Source: Macrobrachium rosenbergii
Lineage: Eukaryota > Arthropoda > Malacostraca > Decapoda > Palaemonidae
NCBI RefSeq assembly: GCF_040412425.1
Contig: NC_089782.1
Span: 25,630,122 to 25,694,121, forward strand
Length of the DNA: 64,000 nucleotides
Reading direction: 5' to 3'
Shown: piece after piece, positions 1-11,414 of the stretch
Position numbering within the stretch: the stretch's first letter is position 1
Layout: every line of letters begins with the position of its first letter
Translations under genes and position numbers: made by a program
Notes under the pieces: generated by a model
What the model saw: the letters and a program-made list of their open reading frames with translations, nothing else
The model's database searches: none
What the model was told of the DNA's origin: nothing

Positions 1-235
1 AATTTACCTACAAAATTAAAAACAATAAATATTCTTAAATGAAAATATCACTTACATAAATTCCTGGTTTATTTATCTTATATACAAATCACTTTACATA
101 ACACTGCCTGTGTCAAATATGCTGGTGAATCAACCTAACTTAAGTAACTTATTACCATTTGATGCATGTTCTCAAGTCACAAGGCAATTTAAATGTCAAC
201 ACTTTTATTTCATATGATTTGATAAAATTTACTTA

Positions 236-660
236 GCTTGCTTTGGGGTTGGTGGTTATTCTCACCACTTATACTTTTAGCAGGCCCATTTCTCATGGTC
301 TCTGTTCAATTCCAGTATCTACAACTTCTTTTTCTATGATTTTCATGAAACTTAATTGGTAAGTAATTTAGGGTGGGTCAATAATTGCCCCAAATATTTT
401 GACAGCCTATTTTTTCAGCCTAAGGTCCCATTAAAGGTAGACACTTTTTTTTCCTTTTAATGAAACTTTGTAGGTAGGTAGTGCAAGGATTGGTAATTAT
501 AAAAAATTTTGTAACTTAAGGATTGGTGATTATTTTCAAAATTTGTTAACTAAGAAATTTTTTTGAGGTCCCACATCAATTCAAAGGCCCAAATTTAATC
601 TCCTGATTTTAAAGAAACTTATTGGATAACTACCTAGGGGGTTGGTGATAATTTTTCAAT
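236..660. repeat. Diverged tandem or internally repeated element
   Basis: The motif (g/t)aaactt..tggtaagta...ggttggt.ataat recurs at about 344-390, 459-500 and 612-655, with a related ggggttggtggttatt near 242. Spacing is about 115-150 bp, and each copy is preceded by a form of aggtcccat/aggcccat. The copies differ by many substitutions and indels, so this is an old tandem array or a decayed repeat. No coding potential is seen. Confidence 0.5.
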
Positions 661-787
661 TTTTAAATTTTTTTTTACAATGACGTATTGTTTTAACAAA
701 CACTAAACCATAACATAACCTTTCTCGGTGTGAAATGATTCCAGCCACTCCTATAAAAAAAAAAAGGACCCAAGCCTTTGTTCCTTT

Positions 788-1196
788 GGCCCAGCAGAGA
801 AAGAAGATGCCATTTCTTTGTGGCCATTCCTATGGCCCCGTCGTATTCTGACTAGTTTCTACCAGTCACAGATACATGTTATTGCTTTCAAATTTGAGGG
901 AGTACAGATAACTTTGTTTCAAGTCCTGACTGATGTTGAAAAAGGAATCACTCCAGACAAAACTACACAACAACAGACTTGGAAGCTATTTGGTGAGATG
1001 GTTAAAAATCCATTGTACAGTATATCTAGATCTGGTGGGCAATGTGGTTCCTAACCCTTGCTGAATGATAAAACCAAAGTTTACTTATGATATTTTGCCA
1101 AACTCAAAAGGAAGAGACTTTCTAATGCTTCTAAGAGACCATGAAGATATTTGCATCCCTGTCACAAAACCATATTATGAAGGAGAGAATCTAAAG
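788..1196 (+). pseudogene. Decayed coding-like fragment, family unknown
   Basis: Two protein-like stretches lie close together in different frames. Positions 818-1051 include TPDKTTQQQTWKLFGEMVKN. Positions 1065-1196 include KFTYDILPNSKGRDFLMLLR and end before TAA. A TGA sits just before the second stretch. This looks like one ancestral coding sequence broken by a frameshift and stops, possibly a retrocopy since no splice sites flank it. I do not recognise the family. It lies 3' of the last RhoGAP exon found, on the opposite strand. Confidence 0.3.
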
Positions 1197-2487
1197 TAAG
1201 AGAATACCTATCAATGTGGCTACTAAACTAATTTCACCTTCCTAAGATGATTTATTAAACACTGGCTGAGTAGCCCAACTTCCAACTACCACCTGAAGTA
1301 GTTACTTCAATTTGGATTATCAACAAAAAAGCTTTAGGCTTTATAAATGAATTATGATTTTTTGAGGGCTTATGATACCCATACATATTAATGCCGTACA
1401 GTAACAAGATATTCAGTAGAATTTTGATAACCATACATTATAAATTATTTTCTGAAAGGAATTACGTTCCTACACAAGCTTCTCTTCTCCGTACACTACA
1501 GATTTTGTTAATATATATTATTTGAAAATTTAGCAAATTCATCCAATGAAATACCAACAAATTCAAACCACATAACATAATACTGTACTCAACTGCTCAC
1601 ACTTCTACAACACCACAAGATTTCAAGCATTAACATAACAATATTTCATTTAAAAATGACAGATCCTGTCCTTAATAGTACAGCATTTATTCTTTACACT
1701 GCAACCACTCTTAACATACCTAATGTGTTGTTTTAAGCTAAACTTACAAAATTAATAAAAAGTAAATAAAAAAGTTCCTCTTCAAACTTTATACCTTTGA
1801 TTTTCAACTGTTTAAAAATGAAAATGGCATCTTGTAGCTTTTATCACTGCATGAAGCTTTACACCACACACAAGAGACAAAATAATCATGAATGCAATTA
1901 GACATGCTGTGTAAACTTTATTCATAAGTTCATTGGGTATAAAAAGTATGAAAAAATCTAAGCCTGCAAGAAATCCCCTTCTATTCCACAGAAAAATTAA
2001 AAAAAAATAAAAAAACTCTCAAGAGTGCTTTAAAAGCTTTCAAATATATAATTAGCTTTGCCTTAGCCAAATATGAGAAATGAAGAACAATATAACTGTA
2101 TGATAAAATAGTGAAATTCAATTAATAATAACAACAAGTAATTAAGCATGAACAGACAGACAGACTACAATCACATTCAGGCTCAACTATGCTGCATTAG
2201 TGAATCAGGCAAATACTGGAAAGTCTGTTAATAAATTTAATATCTGTAACAACAATACTCAACCTGACATAAGTGCCATATTTTTCAAGTGCATGTAGAC
2301 TGAACCATGAGCTAAATATTCCCAAGAGTCAGCCAAAGTGAAAGTAATTGTATTTGTTTAATAAGGAAAAACTTTATCCTCTGATCCAACTAATCCCAGA
2401 TCCTCATTTCAAATAAGCAGGTTGAAAATTGTTGTGTAAAATATGAGAGAAACCAAAACATAGAGAAAGAAAAGGTCTCTGCCTTAC
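1197..2487. other. Intron or 3' flank of the RhoGAP gene, no feature
   Basis: AT-rich, CpG-poor sequence following the donor at 2487 in the sense of transcription. A good acceptor (ctaatgcag) at about 2191 is followed by His, Ser and a stop in the required phase, so it could at most supply a two-residue tail. I saw no exon for the last RhoGAP helix. A short A-run (about 1988-2010) is the only low-complexity tract. Confidence 0.5.
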
Positions 2488-2626
2488 CTTGAAGCGTATA
2501 ACATCCTCCATACGTGCTGTCTTGCGATCTGCCACGCACGACTGGAAAAAGGAGGGCGCAACCGACACCCCCAGGGCCTCTGAGGTCATCCCGGTTTGTG
2601 CTCTACTTGCATTCATGGCAATCACC
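2488..2626 (-). CDS. RhoGAP gene, common exon C (third conserved block)
   Basis: This 139-nt exon runs from acceptor gttgtcag|G to a strong donor TTCAAG|gtaagg, with 46 whole codons after one base that completes Arg. It encodes VIAMNASRAQTGMTSEALGV followed by SVAPSFFQS and ends MEDVIRFK. The segment MTSEALGVSVAPSFF corresponds to the family block MTxxNLAxxxxPxL. The usual Asn of NLA is Ala here, and no NKM Asn precedes it (TGM instead). The exon ends in phase 0, so the next exon must start a new codon. The last helix of the domain and the C-terminus are missing from the window or were not recognisable in 1-2487. Confidence 0.92.
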
Positions 2627-3688
2627 CTGACAACAGAAGCAAATTTCAAGGCACAATTGACCACAGCTCAAAATAATAACTAAAAGTACATCAATATTTT
2701 GAAGCAGAATACATATACATAACTTGTTAAACCATATTTTCCTTCTCAAAAGGACACAAAACTAACCAAAATATAGCTCATTTCCAAAATAGAACATTTT
2801 TCAAGCTCACTGGTCCTAAAGGACTTAAGATCATTTCACAATGAGAGCACGGACACAGGGTAGCAAATTCAATGTACATTCAAATCTCAAGGTTAGAATG
2901 AAATAGCAATACTTCCTATCTTATCTCTCTACACAAAAAGCTATGATGAATGTATGTGGCAGGGAAAGCTGAGCACACTTAAAAGCTTTAACATACTACC
3001 TGGTCCTCAAAAGGTCTACAACCACTCATTACTTTCTTGGCCATTATTATCTTCAATATATTGCAGTGTATTTATAAAGTGATCTTTTATACAAAAAATG
3101 TTTTCCATTTCCTTGTTTTAAACTTCTTTCCCCATAACCATATTTATTTTCATTAGCTTACACTCAACTTCTGCATAATATGCATAACACTGTCATATCT
3201 AGAATATAATATTCTATTCTATAACTCTACCGCCTTTCTGAAACAAAATTACTTGCTTGTAATGCGAGATACTTCCATATACAGGCAGTCCCCGGTTATT
3301 GGTGGGGTTCCGTTTCTGAGGGTGTGATGATAACCGAAAATCGCTGCTAACCAAAAATCGGCAATTTTCGGCGCTTTTTCGGCGATTTTCGGGGGTTATT
3401 GGTGCCGAAAAGCGCCGATTTTCGGTTGTCGGCACCTCTGTTAGGTATGTATCGGCACCAATACCCAATTATCAGTGCCGATAAGCAGAAATCGGTGATT
3501 TTTGGCGCTGAAAATTGCCGATTTTCGTCGCTAGACAAGCACCATAAAACCGAATCGCCGTTAACCGGGGACTGCCTGTATGTGATATTTATTAAGTGTA
3601 TAAGCCCCTAAAGCATAAGCTAAAGCAAGAATACATAATTAGCCATGCTGTCAGTCCCAATTCCAATAACACTGTTGCAGAGACTAAC
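2627..3688 (-). other. RhoGAP intron between exons B and C
   Basis: A 1,062-nt intron with consensus borders: donor gttag at 3688 and acceptor tcag ending at 2627. Besides the transposon at 3280-3580 it holds only AT-rich sequence. Confidence 0.85.
3280..3580. mobile_element. TA-flanked inverted-repeat transposon (MITE), copy 1
   Basis: The element starts TA-CAGGCAGTCCCCGGTTA and ends TTAACCGGGGACTGCCTG-TA, so the termini are inverted repeats of about 17 bp flanked by TA. At about 300 bp it has no coding capacity. The interior is built from short alternating motifs of the type cgattttcgg and ccgaaaatcg, making it highly foldable. It is inserted in the RhoGAP intron between exons B and C. TA duplication and short inverted termini fit a Tc1/mariner-like non-autonomous element, but that class is inferred. 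Confidence 0.8.
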
Positions 3689-3899
3689 CTGAAGGTACCA
3701 AAGAGCAGAACTAATAGATGTTGGGTAACCACAGGCATGGATGTAATAAGGTGATGGATCTGGTCGCGCTGTTGCTCTGTGTCAGAGAGCTGGATGATGG
3801 AAAAGAGTTCCTGCTCACCCTCCCGCCCAAAGATGCCATCAGGTAGCTTCCGCAGAAATTTTTTTAGTACAGACGCAATTGTGTGAACAGAAAAGTTAT
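3689..3899 (-). CDS. RhoGAP gene, common exon B (domain core)
   Basis: This 211-nt exon runs from acceptor tcttttcag|AT to donor TTCAG|gttag. The split codon with exon A gives Asp, followed by 69 codons and two bases. It encodes NFSVHTIASVLKKFLRKLP, matching the conserved RhoGAP block VxxVAxxLKxFxRxLP. The Lys (96 or 97) and Arg (100) are spaced as in the family, where they support GTPase binding. It then continues through the acidic GREGEQELFSIIQL stretch and a helix ending VVTQHLLVLLFGTF. In typical RhoGAPs this last helix precedes the third conserved block, which here is supplied by exon C. Frame continuity across both junctions is exact, so the splice sites are secure. Confidence 0.93.
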
Positions 3900-4875
3900 C
3901 TGAAAAGATACATTTAAGTAAATTTTTACTTTATTGTATAAGTGAATATACTTAGTAGCCAAGACTGAATATGGCTGTTTAACAAAAAAAAAACTCCCAA
4001 TGATTTTAAAAAATACACAGTTAAATTCTGTTACTAATAAAATGCCTAAATAGATGAGGCATCTCCTCCTTTACCTTCTCTTGAATACTGTATACTGTAA
4101 TCATATCAAGATGGAATTACCAAAAGACTGACATTAGCGAATACAAAATTAGAAATAATTTATTGCATGTGACAGAAAACACAGCCTCAGCCACAAGAGC
4201 CTTCCTTCTGCCCAAGACATTTTACTTCAAGTAATATAACAAAGGCTACAAATTTCATTTACTTGGCTATAATGATGAAATGTAATTCAAAGATTTTTAT
4301 CATACAAAACTGAAATGGTTTCTGGGTTGGGTGCTTTCAGTTACAGGTATCCTCGACTGATTCAAACATATTTGGCTGTAAATACATATCCCCAACTACA
4401 GATAAACATATCTCCATCTGGAAAATGGATACTCCAGTGTCTCTGACTGTATAATTTACTTTCATATGCACAATAGGACATAAGTATTCCTGATTAAAAG
4501 TCACATTCTGTTTAATCATTAACATATGTAATCAGATGGTACTTCCATAAGAAATAAGTTACTTCATTTTCTGACATCTGCTGTAAGTCACGTTCATATG
4601 ACAACAGTCAACATGAGAATGAGATGTCACACTGTCCATTAATGTTGTCTGTCAGCAGCTAATCTCCAATCATCTCCTCCTAATTCTTGGTATTGGTGGA
4701 TACAGCTAAATAACAGACAGGTAATGGGAGTCCAGCTTAACCCATTCTGACAAAAAAATCTAGCATTTACACCTGCTGCTGATTATAGAGTTCTCCATGG
4801 TATCTGTCACCTAAATCACAAACAAGGGCAATACTCAGTTCCTAAGATCTGGCCCAACCTTTTGTGTCTATTGTT

Positions 4876-4931
4876 ACTTCACACAGAAAAGTGTAGGTTA
4901 CTTCAGTAACCTACACTTTTCTGTGTGAAGT
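4876..4931. repeat. Perfect 56-bp palindrome (27-bp arms, 2-nt loop)
   Basis: Arm 1 (4876-4902) begins acttcacacagaaaagtg and arm 2 (4905-4931) is its exact reverse complement; the spacer is TC. There is not one mismatch in 27 bp. It is either a very young inverted duplication or hairpin, or a foldback artefact of sequencing or assembly. Confidence 0.9.
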
Positions 4932-5560
4932 TCCATTTTTTGGCAGTAATCACATTTCTACATTTAAAAGTGTACTTTGAAGTAACACTAATGCTAAATG
5001 CCCTTGATGGTACAGACCAAATAGGGTCATTATCAATGCAGTTAAAAGGAAGCACAAAGAAGAGCAAAGAAAAACAATAAAACAGATTCCAAGAAATGAT
5101 AGAAAATTTTTTACTGACATAAATGTCACTGTGATACAATCTGCTTTTCTTTTTCAAGATTAAGTAATATCCAAATGAACAACCTAAACCACAGTCATGG
5201 AACTGGTAACTACTTAACATAATCACTTTAACATAAGAGCATAACTATTACGGAAACCACCCTTTTTAAACTCAAGGAATAACAAACTGCCCAGATACAA
5301 CTACAGTATATCAAAGTGTAAATGGTACCTAATAGTAGTAACAATGAGACTTTTGTCCAGATTATAGAATGGAGTATTCAAGGGTGGTCCACCCTCTTAG
5401 CGATGGCCAATGCTGAGCAAGACAGCCTGTCAAAAACGCCTAGTAAACATTGGTAACTTGCATTCTATACCACAGAGTAACCATTCAGCAACTGAATTGA
5501 TTAAAACAATCTTACATTCACTGTACCAGCAGATTCAGGAATATTACATGTACATTACAT

Positions 5561-5620
5561 AATAACTACTACTACTACTACGATTATTATTATAATTATT
5601 ATTACTATTATTATTAATAA
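5561..5620. repeat. (ACT)n followed by (ATT)n microsatellite
   Basis: About six ACT units run into an imperfect ATT/ATA tract. It is one of the few microsatellites in the first 12 kb. Confidence 0.85.
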
Positions 5621-5895
5621 GGGTGGCTGTATTATGCAAATTTATCTTATACAGTGTCTTTTCTATTTTCCTTATAATTCGCTTTTCGGGCTCAGCAATG
5701 TTAGTCAGCAAATGGCTGATATTCATACTGGAAAAAGGATAGTGTGTGGGATGCGGGAAGTCTTTTATTGAAATATCCAATCAGAAATCCTTCGTCGTCT
5801 GGATTCAGGTTCTATTTCAAGTACCTTGAAGACACCAGCATATTTCAGTAATTAACACTAGCATTTTGAATAATGACAAATTTTCACCATCTATA

Positions 5896-6162
5896 TACAG
5901 GCAGTCCCCGGTTATCGGCGGGGTTCCGTTTCTGAGGGTGTGATGATAACCGAAAATCGCTGCTAGCCGAAAATCAGTGATTTCAGCACTTTTTTGGTGA
6001 TTTTCAGGGGTTATCGGCGCCTCTGTTAGGTATGTATCGGCGCCGATAAGAAGAAATCGTCAATTTTCGGCGCCAAAAATTGCCAATTTTCGTCGCTAGA
6101 CAAGCACCACAAAACCGGATCGCTGTTAAACCGAGCCCGCCATTAACCGGGGACTGCCTGTA
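5896..6162. mobile_element. TA-flanked inverted-repeat transposon (MITE), copy 2
   Basis: Same family as the copy at 3280-3580: identical 5' terminus CAGGCAGTCCCCGGTTA and a 3' terminus ending CGGGGACTGCCTG, flanked by TA. It is 267 bp, shorter by internal deletion, and carries an extra gagcccgcc near its 3' end. Orientation matches copy 1. Its edge lies 34 nt from the donor of RhoGAP exon A (6197), so it occupies the very start of the intron between exons A and B. Confidence 0.8.
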
Positions 6163-6197
6163 CAACAGTTATATCTTAATCAAAAACAACAACCAAC

Positions 6198-6382
6198 CTA
6201 TGTTGACAAGTCGCCCATTCTGCAAGAAATGAATGAGCTTCTTCATGGAACCCTGATGACCGGGGGCACGAAAGACGTCCTTCTTGGTGGGTCCCTCTTT
6301 GTTAAGCTTGAGGATGAGCACCAGCAATGGCCCAGGGATGTCATTCTTGCATACCTGCTCTAGCGACACACCAAACTTGACC
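6198..6382 (-). CDS. RhoGAP gene, common exon A (arginine-finger exon)
   Basis: This 185-nt exon runs from acceptor ...ttggcag|G to donor ACATAG|gttggt. It holds 61 whole codons with one base over at each end. It encodes the start of the RhoGAP fold: FGVSLEQVCKNDIPGPLL, then a helix LVLILKLNKEG, then KKDVFRAPGHQGSMKKL. The motif VFRAPG matches the family signature G(I/V)(F/Y)R.(S/P)G. Its Arg (residue 60 counting from the 11.9 kb ATG) is the expected arginine finger inserted into the GTPase active site. The sequence pattern reminds me most of ARHGAP20/TAGAP-type GAP domains, but I cannot fix the orthologue. The exon accepts either first exon in frame. A TA-flanked transposon copy begins only 34 nt into the following intron. 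Confidence 0.93.
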
Positions 6383-7253
6383 CTGCCAAGAAAAAACAAA
6401 ATTGTTATAAAGAATAGTATATAACGAATGAAAAACAGAACACCCATCCAAAATATCTTTTCAAGACATTAACGTTGACTTAGAGGGCTAACTGAGATTG
6501 TTTTCATTCCAGTCATTATGGGCACCATTGTCCATAAACAAACCTTACCAAAAGTAAATAATTTTAAATGAAGAAATCTTCCATAAATGCTTAACAATAC
6601 AGTATATCATGTTAGAAACTATACAAAATAAAATGCACGGCACATACATTTTATGTTATCACTAAACAGACTGAAAGATTGATAGCAGTTATGAATGCAA
6701 AGAGGATGCAATTCTTTCCTTGTAATTCACTTTTAACTTTAACTACCGATAATCAATAATAATGAAAAAGATCATTATGATTTAAAATATTAAAAAAATA
6801 TTGTTGTAACCTATAATATAAACATAACCTTTTAAATACCAATATGTAAATAAGAGATATTTTTTCACATACTAATGCACTATATACAGTATCAATATCC
6901 TTGATCAACTGAATTAATAAAGGGCTATAGTGCAGACAGAGAAGGAGAGGACATTTGAATCGACAGCTATAAACATGATATTTACTATACTTGCTCTGTA
7001 ATGGCGTGCCAGAGAAAGAATTCTCTTCAAACTGGGTCAAAGAAAAAAGTTGTTCCTATACTCTGAGCAAAGAATATATCCAACATCTACATTATATTTA
7101 CACTTACCTTGTGCACAACTTTCCTAAGTGACCAAACAACACATCTTACCAGGACAAGCAATTAATTTAAAATGGACCAGGATTTCAGTCTAAACTGGTT
7201 ATCCTTAAAGAGTAAGAAACTTTGCCATGAGTAAGCAATGGATTTTTATTAAT

Positions 7254-7307
7254 AAACAAACCCTTCAGTTACAATAAACTAAACAAACCCTTCAGTTACA
7301 ATAAACT
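7254..7307. repeat. 27-bp direct duplication
   Basis: The unit beginning aaacaaacccttcagttac occurs twice head to tail with no mismatch (7254-7280 and 7281-7307). A recent slippage-type duplication in intron 1. Confidence 0.85.
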
Positions 7308-9338
7308 ATGTGAATATATTATGTACAGATTGCTTTTTATATAAAATACAATACTTTGTAAAATCTAAAGTACAGGAAAAATGGACTGCCTCAGTCATTG
7401 CTGCATTTCAACATTTCCACAGGTACAGTTTTAATTTTGCATTATTTTCTTAGCAACTGTTTATTATAATCTATTAATGCTACTTGTATTTCGTGAAGCC
7501 TCTAATCTCTTTCTGTAAGTCATACAGGAAGTAACTAGTTCTGAAGCAGTTTGACTGGATCTATGACATTCAAAGTTGTCATAATTACAAATCTGACCCC
7601 AAAATCTACTCTATATGCATGAGAACAGCTATGGTCAATGACTTGGTTTAATTTCTGTTTGACCACATCTACCTTCACGTATGTCTATGCCTGGCGATCT
7701 CATCATATATGTTTTTTTTTTTTTTATTCCAGATCAGCTGCAGTTTCCTCACAAGATTCAGGTCTATGCTTTTCTTTTAAACATACAATGAAGTGCATTA
7801 TAATTTTCTAAGAATAACTTTCACAAGTTAACTTGAAACTCATCACGCTGAAAAGCAATGCAGTGTTCCACTCACTGCATTGGTGACTTTCAAGAAAAAT
7901 TCAACCTGAAACTTCTTAAAAGTAAAATTACAGTAATGTTCTACATTCAAGGAGTCTATAACCTTATATTTACACATGAAGCTAAAGCACTTATAACAGA
8001 GTTTCAAGAAAACACTTTAAAACTTTCACCATAAAAATTACTTTTTAAACATTCTAAAATCCAACGCTATTAACATCAGGTAGTGGACAATATATGGTTT
8101 GCTTTATTGCTGACTTATTCAATGATTCAGTTACTGAAAAGACTGAAATTACCAACCATTTACCAATACATTGCAACCATATATTGATAATTCCACCTAA
8201 CTACAGTACATTAACTATAATATGAATGTCTAATACCTCTGAAAATACACGATCAGACTACATGAGACTACAGTATGTGAAATTCAATATATACACATAA
8301 AATGATTACCATACCTACAGCAGTGTTGAAGAAGTGCAGAAGCAAGTGTATCTTAGCTGACCATAAACGACAAACTGATGATACACATGAACGACACGAA
8401 TATGCACTGTACTGAACTCTAAATGACTGTACTTTACTTATATATATGATCCATCATCACCATCATTAGTCTTGTTTATGCAAGACACTCTTACCACAGC
8501 ATTAATTAGTTTATCCTCTGTTAACCATTAACTGCCAAAGCCCTCCATGGCAAAAAGCTTTCTGGTCATCAAACATGCATCCCTTAACCAGTCACAGGGA
8601 TAATAATTCAACTGGATTTAATATAAATCAACATGCCCCAAACTTTAATTTGCATATACAAGTCATGCTATGAGGAATACAAGGGATATATATATGACTT
8701 AAAATGTTTGATGTTTGTCCTCTCCGCATACAGTGAATTATGACTGAATACAGGGGAATCATGGTAATCATCATGCACTTCATGTTATTCACCGGGCCGA
8801 ATCTGGCTCAAGTCATTCTATTTGTATGATCTTGAAAAGCATAACATTCAGGTTATTAAGTCATTCACCGCATCATAAATATGAAAGTCATACCACTGAA
8901 TGGGAGTCATAAATTGAAGGACTTCTTATTGACTATGTTCAAGGGCAGGAAAAAACAGTTGTCTAGTTAATGTGTGCATGTGCGCAAGTATTTTCAAAGT
9001 CAAAATTTTCTGCCACTATTATCTGTTATGCTACTTGCCTAAAACCCCAGTAGTTTACCACCATCATACAGATCTATTTCATAATTCATGCCCAATACAA
9101 TATTCACGATATAAAGTACAAGATCTGCAAAAGAAAGAAAAATGCACCACAAGTTTTTCAACCACTTCCCACCACCATTATCATAAGCATGTCCAAGAGA
9201 GCACTTATTTCTATACAGGATATATAAAAAAAAAGTGCAGGTAAGCCAAGAGGCATGAATAGGGCAGTGTACATATTAGGGTGCATTTTCATAACAAAAT
9301 ACAAAACGTCTTGGTAGTACCTGCCGATGGTCCAGTAT

Positions 9339-9408
9339 GGGGGATAAGGATGGGTGCAAGGGGAGCAGGGAATGGGGGGATCAGACGGAGGACACCAATG
9401 ATCCCCCC
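9339..9408 (+). repeat. G-tract cluster with C-rich inverted partner
   Basis: Five G-runs of 3-6 bases fall in about 41 nt (9339-9379), able to form a quadruplex on the plus strand. The last run, ggggggatca, pairs exactly with tgatcccccc at 9399-9408, so a hairpin competes. The plus strand is the template strand for the RhoGAP gene. Confidence 0.55.
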
Positions 9409-11391
9409 CACCTCCCCTATGTAACATCATCTTCATTCAGAATGGATTTCTTCACCTCAAGTCTCTCATCAATTTTCCCTCGTCACTTGCTTTCTTTCTG
9501 TAGCAATTATGTTCACTTTCTGCTTAAACATGCCATAATCACTTAGGCCATAATGTTCCTTCTTAACTTGGTTTTTACAACTAAAACACAGTATTTTTCA
9601 GATGAGTATTTCCTGTTGCTGAGTCTCTCTCATAAACCAAGGGTGCTTGTGCATCAAACTCTTCCACTTATTATCATACAGGTCACATCTCTCTACACAA
9701 TGGTCATAAAACTTCCTGAGAAACTGATACAAAAAAAAGTTAACTTAAAAAATTAAAAGGAAAATAAGAAAAGCTCACACAATTATAGTGCAACAAAAAA
9801 AAATTTTCAAAGTGCTATCCAAAAAAATCTGTTAGTGCCACAATAAAAAATAAACATTTAAAAGCATGTAAAACTTAAAAATCAGACCTTTCCTAACATA
9901 AAAATACTAACTTCACTGACGAATATTACCACGCATAACAGTCACTAAGCTGCAAAAGATGTTAATGCTTGGTACCTGGAAATCATTGTCTTACAGCTAA
10001 AAGCCTAAATGGGAGTGTATACAGTATTATGAATAAAGTAATGCAGCTGTAATTAACTGTGAAAACAAACATCTAGCTACCAAATAGTGTGGTAAAAGCA
10101 GAGTGTTTTTCTTACTCAAAACATACAACCTATTTGGTAAGAGAGACGTGAAATGTCTTAGGTCTCAACCAGTTCTGCCACTTTGTAGTTCCAAGTCATG
10201 TGTTTAGGCTTTGCCCGAAGGACTTGCTGAAATTAAGACTGTAATGCCTTGTAAATTTTCACAAGAACAACTCATGTCAGTTTACTGATCACCTGAGTTA
10301 GCGCTCAAACAAAACTGATTGTGAAAAGTTCCATCTCATAGAAGTTAGGTAAATGAATTTTCTTTCTTTACTAAAAAATAAAACTGCTTTCAAAACCAAG
10401 GTTAAAAATGTCCACATTCTCTTTAATAAAGTATGCATGAAATTTCTGCCATCTCTTAAATACAATATATTAATCCTGAAAAAAGGGACATTATTATTTC
10501 CACACAAAATACTAAACACCCATGAAGGAGGCAATTCGAAAAGGGAAGTCACAAGCAAATTTGCAGAAATGCAAGAGTTGTAACAGAAAACCTTGAACAT
10601 AGATGAGTAATGTTTCACAAATGAAAAAGAGAACATTTAAGAAAAATTACTGGAATATATAGTTCAAGTTATCATTTGCACCTTAATCACTAAAGCATTT
10701 GTTTGGGCTGTAACAATGATGAGTAAGACTTTGGTGTGCCAAGTTTTTTTCTTTTTCTCTCCCTGTAAAAACAGCCAAGATGTGTGAAATCGCAGTATTT
10801 ACAGAGACAGTCAGTGGGTCATCTTGAAAAATCAAGTACCATGAGAAAATTACGATTTACAATCAAGAAGGATGGCATAATAGATCAAATAAGGAATACA
10901 TACATGATCAGAACTAAACCTCTTTTAATTACATAGGCCTACAATAGAACTTTTCAGATGAATTACAGGATGAATGTAGGGGGAGCAATTGTCTATTTTT
11001 CAAGTCACTTCTTATGGATAAAAACAGCTTAATGTTGAAATACATTTATCTGTACTTTATGATGAATTGGTGATTAAAAAGGTACCTGTCTTCACTGATG
11101 TAGAGGGAAAGACACCTCCAGTCTCATGAGTGGCAACGTTATCATTTTTTTTTTAAATGAAGTATAATTTAGCAAAAAAGAGCAACATGAGGGACCCAAC
11201 CTTTCAGAGTGTTAAGTGTTACTCTAAGACAGACTAGAAGTCATGTTTAGAAGACTGGAGGTCCTCATTGTACAAGTCTGCCCGCCATACTAGGAAAGGG
11301 GAGAGGTGGATGAGGTCTGAGGATCAAGTTGCATTTGGTGTTGGGTACCACACATTCCACGGTCCGTTACCCTCCCCCTGCTATCAACCAA

Positions 11392-11414
11392 CCCCCCCCC
11401 CCCACCCCCTACCC
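11392..11414 (-). repeat. C-run (G-rich on the RhoGAP sense strand)
   Basis: Twelve Cs, then five, then three, separated by one or two bases. The minus (sense) strand is therefore G-rich, about 400 nt downstream of the first-exon donor at 11813, where a transcript or R-loop quadruplex could form. Confidence 0.6.

Larger units (their letters stand above)
3900..6197 (-). other. RhoGAP intron between exons A and B
   Basis: A 2,298-nt AT-rich intron, donor gttgg at 6197 and acceptor cttttcag at 3900. It contains transposon copy 2, the perfect palindrome at 4876-4931 and a trinucleotide tract at 5561-5620. Nothing else coding was seen. Confidence 0.85.

Noticed and set aside
2140..2192. Terminal RhoGAP exon after the acceptor ctaatgcag
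   Set aside because: In the required phase it encodes only His-Ser-stop, which would cut off the last GAP helix. Sequence alone cannot support it.
2489..2683. Plus-strand frame opposite RhoGAP exon C
   Set aside because: It is the antisense shadow of a well-supported minus-strand exon.
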